Shown here in pieces: positions 59,530 to 64,000 of a DNA stretch of 64,000 bases. The first letter of the stretch is position 1, and each line of letters opens with the position of its first letter. The DNA comes from Ypsolopha sequella (Eukaryota > Arthropoda > Insecta > Lepidoptera > Ypsolophidae), in contig OW203989.1 of assembly GCA_934047225.1 (NCBI GenBank), positions 15,537,977 through 15,601,976 on the forward strand. The letters run 5' to 3'. Both the position numbers and the translations under genes were made by a program. The notes under the pieces were generated by a model that was given only the letters and a program-made list of their open reading frames with translations, was not told the origin of the DNA and did not search any database.

Positions 59530-60353
59530 GTGACCGAGTGGCCGCCGAATAAACACACGCACCTCCTCTGATCACATTCGGGCGATTGACTCGGTTTGTT
59601 TGGGCACAGGAACGCGAAGCACGGCGGGAGGAGGAAGGGGGGTCCACTGGGCAATGTCACGGTCAATGAAAACCATTTAGCGCATAATACTGTTGGTCTA
59701 CTCATGTGTGACAGAGGATAGCAAAAAAAAACACCAGCATTGGAGACATGGCTAAAGTATTTTTTTTCTTTTCGTAATTTCTGTTTTTAATTATAAATAT
59801 TGAGTGTTTAATTAAATTTGAAATCTAAGCTTTTTAATTAAAATTTTAGTAACTTCAGTGTCATACGATTTTTTTTTACCTGAACAATACAAATGCGGCG
59901 TGAGGTGATGGGAGACACCTTCATTTTGTATGAAAAACGCTTCTGTCACACTTTTTGTCACTTCTGTCACGATAATTTTGGTAGATTTAAACACAAATAA
60001 AAATTAAATACCGACAAAGATCTGTCATAAAAATGTTCATAAGCGCTACTTAAAGCCCATTTCATCCAATCACGCAGGAATAAGAAAAAACAATTTTTTT
60101 CTAGCGGGAGACCGGTTATTGTAGGTAAAAAAAAAGAACTACCCATTCATCATACTGTAAAGAAAAGCCGAATGACTGTTATTTCGTGTGAAAAATAAAG
60201 CCAGAATAGCATTCCAGGGAGTTTGGGTCCAATAAGTTGGCGTACAATATTTTGTATAAGAATATTATACATACATACAAGGGCGTTGTATTTATAATTT
60301 GTCGTATTATCTAGTATCGACGCCTAAATTAAGGTTAGGCCTAATGTACCTTT

Positions 60354-60741
60354 TCAATGCAAGTGCTCGTAAAGGCCCACTTTTTATGCATCAAAACCGA
60401 ACAGAAAGTCGATTATTTTGCCCTAGGGCTTTATTATTATTTTATTTTTAATTTATTTACATTGGTTGGCTAACCTGCAGCCTTTCCTGTGTACCATAAA
60501 TGTTATACTTTTTTTCCACTGTTTAACGGCTCTGAATACAGTCCTTTTGAGCCAATCATAATTTAAAGTTCACAAGATTATATTTGTTTTATTTCCTCAC
60601 ACTATACATTGAAAAACGTAGTATGATACATGGCCGTAAGAGTAATAAATTACTCGGTTACGTTTAAAACACTCGCTACGCTCGTTTTTTAAATCGTCTT
60701 CGTAATTTATTCCTTTTCGCTCTTGTAGCATAAACTACTAT
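60354..60741 (-). mobile_element. ~390-bp dispersed repeat, copy 2 (inverted)
   Basis: Full-length inverted relative of 34027-34414, with scattered substitutions and the same palindromic cgctacgctcgt core. Confidence 0.75.
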
Positions 60742-60762
60742 AAATACACAAATTTTAAAGTG

Positions 60763-60900
60763 GTGTCGATTCGGTGTAGCACATCTTAACTTATTTGACA
60801 GGACTAAACTTTATTTAAGCGTTCTGTCCTTGTCTTTTCGATAAAGAAAGAAAAAGATAGGACGCTTAAAATAAGGTTAGTCCTGTCAAAGAATCGACAC
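60763..60900. mobile_element. Hairpin MITE family M1, copy 3 (best preserved)
   Basis: gtgtcgattcggtgtagcac at the left and gaatcgacac at the right end, with gcgttctgtccttgtctttt against aaaaagataggacgcttaaa around the turn at 60838. It would fold into one long hairpin of about 138 bp. Confidence 0.75.
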
Positions 60901-60960
60901 AAGTATCCGTTTATTTAACATTTCTTATGTTAACTCACTGTAATGATATTATACATATAT

Positions 60961-61275
60961 GTTGCAGTCAAAACTCATAGCCGGTCAAAAGTAGTTTTGA
61001 CTGCAAAAATCAGTCAAAACTGGTTTTGACTAAGTTGGTCTGAAGTAATTTTGATTAAAAAGTATTTCTGGGTTGTCATAAAAAAATAACCACGACTTGC
61101 CATACCTAGCCTTCTAACCTAACCTACCGGCTCTCTTCTGCGCTGAGGGTATCCGAAAAACTAATTTTGCCTGCGAATATCAGTCAACACTACGTCCTTA
61201 GTCAAAACTATTTTTGACTGACTCATTCTCGCAGTCAAAAGTAGTTTTGACCAGTTAAGTACGACTTCTGACTGT
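60961..61275. repeat. Element with four 18-bp GTCAAAA palindromes
   Basis: GTCAAAASTAGTTTTGAC-type palindromes at 60984-61001, 61013-61030, 61201-61218 and 61234-61251, two at each end, plus several half-sites (agtcaaaact, ggttttgact). The middle (61095-61155) is the repeat shared with 50670-50735. The symmetric pairs suggest the ends of a small mobile element. Confidence 0.65.
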
Positions 61276-61468
61276 GACATATACATCACTACTCGAGCTT
61301 TGTTATTAACTAATCTAATCACTCATCTGTGTTACTTATGACATGTGTATTTTCTCATATACCTTCAAGAACACAAATCTATTGTACCTGTTCCATAGTA
61401 ACTATTTGGCGTAGTCAGTGATTGATGTAGGCAGCGCAGATTACCGCGAAGTGCGGAGTCGCTCTAGT

Positions 61469-61481
61469 CCCCCCCCCCCCC
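61469..61481. repeat. Poly-C tract
   Basis: Thirteen consecutive C, next to tcccttcaccgcacggctct. Confidence 0.9.
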
Positions 61482-61660
61482 TCCCTTCACCGCACGGCTC
61501 TCAAGCTCTAATCGTCTCCTTTCAAATGTGAGACGTACACTAATTTAATTAAACACGCTTTGACACTGCTGCAAGGCTAGCACGAATCAAATGCTTAATA
61601 CTTGAGATTTTATTGTTCCGTGTAATAATAATAAAAAGCGTATCTAAGTCACGATATATT

Positions 61661-62741
61661 CAGGCCTGGACTTAAAGACCCAGGGCCCCTACCTTAGGCA
61701 CGTGATATTTGGGGCCCCCTCATCCCAAAGCCAGTTTGGAAGTTTAGCAAATAAAACGCACTAGTACAGAAAATATAATTTTTATCCGACTTTCATTGCT
61801 ATAAATAAACATCAGAAATAATGTAGTCGATGCTAACGTGTAACAGAAAGGTGTAACCATATTTGAAGAGCTTGGTTTAGAACAACTTTTAATATGGAAC
61901 AAATCCTGTAAATAAAAAAAAATTACTCGCTTCATAGAAAAATGCAATGCCGCTCGGCCGAAATGTGTGGAAGGGCAAATTTTTTTTTGAGATTTCATGA
62001 TTGTCTCCATAGTAAACGTTGTTCTATACCATTGACTGAATAAGCTCTTCAGATATGGTTACACCTTTCTGTTACACGTTGTATATGTCACTATAGTTAC
62101 GTCAACGATTGTCATACGTAGCGTATAATTAGTCAAATAATAATAAAAAAAAACAATAATTCGCTTAGATTAAATTATCTTAAGGTATGTTAATTCGAAA
62201 ACCATTTCCAGATTTTGGTTTAATAAGCCGTATTTTCGAACTTGTGGTCTAAAAAACCTCATGATGATGAATATTTTTATAAAAAAGCCACAACTTCCAT
62301 TTGCCTTCGTGTGACGTCACTTGAAAAATGACTGTTTAGAAATGTGTCCTTTGCTATCAAGATAAATTTATAATAATTTGCTTCCGACTAATTGGACAGA
62401 TGGATGACAGATGAGTCGACAGACAGAGACAGGCCACTTTTTTTATAAGCAATCATACATCACAATTAGTAAAATGTCTAAAATTCCCAAGTGACGCCAA
62501 ATCGGACATTTCTTTAAAAAATCATAAAAAAATAATAGTTAATTTATATACCAAAATAATGAAAACTATGTCCTAAAATGGCGAATATTTTCTGAAAAAA
62601 AAAACTAACTTTTTAAAATTAAGCTATGGGAATTCTATTATACCCTGGTCTGGGTAGCTGGGTGGTTGGGGCTTGGGGTCCCTAGGCTGGCTGGGCCCCT
62701 AGGCCAGGGCCTTGTAGGCCTATAGGGGAAATCCGGGGCTG
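61661..62741. mobile_element. hAT-type non-autonomous element, 1081 bp, with 8-bp duplication
   Basis: It starts CAGGCCTGGACTT and ends, inverted, CAGCCCCGGATTT. The 8 bases gatatatt stand on both sides (61653-61660 and 62742-62749). Both ends are GC-rich (gggcccct / aggggcccag-like), the middle AT-rich and non-coding. CAG ends plus a perfect 8-bp duplication fit hAT. A second MITE (61834-62080) is nested inside. Confidence 0.75.
61834..62080. mobile_element. Nested MITE, ~247 bp
   Basis: aacgtgtaacagaaaggtgt at the left and acacctttctgttacacgtt at the right, with further pairing inward (gtaaccatatttgaagagct / agctcttcagatatggttac). The right arm alone is also at 24186-24249. The minus-strand open frame at 61744-62010 spans it and is not a gene. 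Confidence 0.8.
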
Positions 62742-62749
62742 GATATATT

Positions 62750-63300
62750 TTCAATAATTAGTCCACAGGATGAAGAACTAGATGACGCAAAAGCCAGTTT
62801 ATGTATTAAAACGTTGTCGGTCATAATGACGACATATCTAAAGTCACCGTCTTAAGAAGCAATAAATCATACGAAATAGGGTCTTGAAATCTTTCTTAAA
62901 ACTTTAAATAAAGATATATTTAGGTATGTACTATTAAACTAAATGTAGTCCAAATAAACATATACATAAAAGTATATACTTACCAAAAGAAGTATTGTTA
63001 TATTTAAATTTATTACACATACAATACGTATAATCTGTGATTTTGTAAAACTCGAATATACTTCCAGATATGGTAGAAATGTGAAATTTCGCACATGTGT
63101 GAGAAATCTGATATAATTTTTAATTTTCACACTCTTCACTGGGCATGCAGAGAACGCGCGCAGCAATACTCCTTTATTTTAACATTCTTTTCAAAGTTAG
63201 GTGACAAGTTCCTGCCTTCATGTCATATCCCTTTTAACTTGATGGATACAATGCAGGCACCAGTTACGCCTGAGAACTTCGAAAACTGCTCTAATGAATA
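62750..63300. other. Unassigned sequence
   Basis: No gene was recognised. The 68-codon open frame at 63095-63301 runs into the LINE relic but shows no clear match. Confidence 0.3.
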
Positions 63301-63655
63301 AGAGTATATTTTGTATGGCGCCAAAAATATTTAACAAGATTCCTAATTTTATTAAAGATTTAAATTTGATACAATTTAAGAATTAATTGACTAAATTACT
63401 TATAAAAAATGCTACTATAAGATCGAAATGTTTTTAAATGATAATATTTTTAATAATTAATTTAATTTAACTTTGTATTCATTAAAATTTTTGCATGAGC
63501 GTGTCATTCAATACTTATTTAAAATATTTGGATACCTTAGAACATAGCGTTCATAACATAACCCATAATGTATCACCACCTAAGTATAATTTTATATTTA
63601 GTTTAAAATACCTATGTTCACAAATAAAGCTTTCTGATTTCTGATTTCTTGTGGG
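63301..63655 (+). pseudogene. C-terminal relic and 3' end of a jockey-type LINE
   Basis: From about 63317 the frame reads MAPKIFNKIPNFIKDLN then ends at a stop, continuing as LTKLLIKNATIRSK. The PKIFNKIP...IK pattern followed by a K/L-rich stretch is the familiar C-terminus of insect jockey-like reverse-transcriptase proteins. At least two in-frame stops have accumulated. The 3' UTR ends with aaataaagctttctgatttc and repeated tttctga words, a polyadenylation signal plus short repeat tail. 5' truncation has removed the catalytic domains. Confidence 0.55.
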
Positions 63656-64000
63656 ATATACCGTATGAATACCCATATACTTAGCTGTTATTGAGGTCAT
63701 TATAACACCAAAAAGTAGATTTGACATAAAGACTGTTCTAAAACTGAGTTGGCAAGAGTTTAAAATACAACCCAAGAGGGGTCGGTAGCCGTCAGACATT
63801 ATCGTGCTTAGAAACTTCGCTGAAAGGAGTCATTATAATTATTTTTGGCTTTCACTAATTCATCAGACGGTTATTTCTATTGCTACATACAAATATCAGG
63901 ACTTTACATATGAAATTGCCGTTTTCTATAAAGAATTTGAAGGAAACTCAATTTTCAGTACTAACATTTCTGCATTTTTTTTAGGAATGACAAATCCATA
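63656..64000. other. Unassigned sequence
   Basis: No gene or repeat was recognised before the window ends. Confidence 0.35.

Larger units (their letters stand above)
57159..60144 (-). mobile_element. Candidate undescribed DNA transposon, ~2.99 kb
   Basis: The left end GGGTCGTTCTCTTTTTTTAC (57159 on) is mirrored by the right end (gtaggtaaaaaaaaagaact, to 60144) over about 27 bp with three mismatches. The four bases ATTC stand just outside both ends (57155-57158 and 60145-60148), a possible target duplication. A decayed minus-strand gene of an uncharacterised family lies inside, and eleven CCTCTGTCACG-like motifs lie between gene and ends. The short TIR includes a T-run, and a 4-bp match could be chance, so the boundaries are inferred. 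A host gene relic with unrelated repeats around it is the main alternative. Confidence 0.45.

Noticed and set aside
57361..59971. Direct copies acctctgtcacgat and acttctgtcacgat as element termini
   Set aside because: They have the same orientation and are members of the motif cluster; the inverted pair at 57159 and 60144 is a better candidate for the ends.

Overview
This looks like nuclear DNA of a lepidopteran insect (moth or butterfly). It is AT-rich, I recognise no intact host gene, and it is packed with repeats typical of Lepidoptera: RTE-type LINE 3' ends with GGAT-type tails, hairpin MITEs, repeats ending in the 'gcgagtcggactcgcgcac...ggttccg' theme, and a tRNA-derived SINE. Apart from two broken transposase-like genes, the open frames here are short and I treat them as chance.

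Layout. 1-5.8 kb: inverted-repeat MITEs and a LINE tail. 5.83-7.34 kb: a complete Tc1-like element (TA target duplication, ~169-bp inverted repeats) with a broken DD34E transposase. 8.24-22.90 kb: the main object of the window, a 14.7-kb LTR retrotransposon that codes for nothing. It has two ~3.9-kb almost identical LTRs, a perfect 18-nt tRNA-His primer-binding site, a polypurine tract, an acct target duplication, and a TATA promoter behind a 9-bp repeat array. It has the features of a LARD (large retrotransposon derivative) and is very young. 22.9-40.9 kb: a mosaic of LINE/SINE ends, MITEs and foldback elements (CCGGAT element, 405-bp double palindrome, 500-bp foldback). 40.97-43.34 kb: about 68 copies of a 35-bp minisatellite that seems to have expanded inside a dispersed repeat. 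43.7-56 kb: a hAT MITE with an 8-bp target duplication, several near-perfect palindromes, LINE/SINE copies and a CRE-containing tandem repeat. 57.16-60.14 kb: a candidate DNA transposon with ~27-bp inverted ends and a possible 4-bp duplication. It carries a decayed, spliced, minus-strand gene of an uncharacterised family (SDGP..Q and GHGKG..DGVGG motifs) and eleven CCTCTGTCACG-like motifs on both sides of the gene. 60.3-64 kb: more MITEs, a 1.08-kb hAT-type element with an 8-bp duplication, and a LINE C-terminal relic.

How it fits together. Nothing here forms a host pathway. The LARD has the cis signals for transcription, priming and integration but needs a partner retrotransposon for proteins; the MITEs similarly depend on transposases encoded elsewhere. 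The best candidates for undescribed biology are the LARD, the 57-60 kb transposon-like unit with its motif clusters, and the TE-derived minisatellite. All family calls come from reading the sequence by eye; none was checked by a database search.
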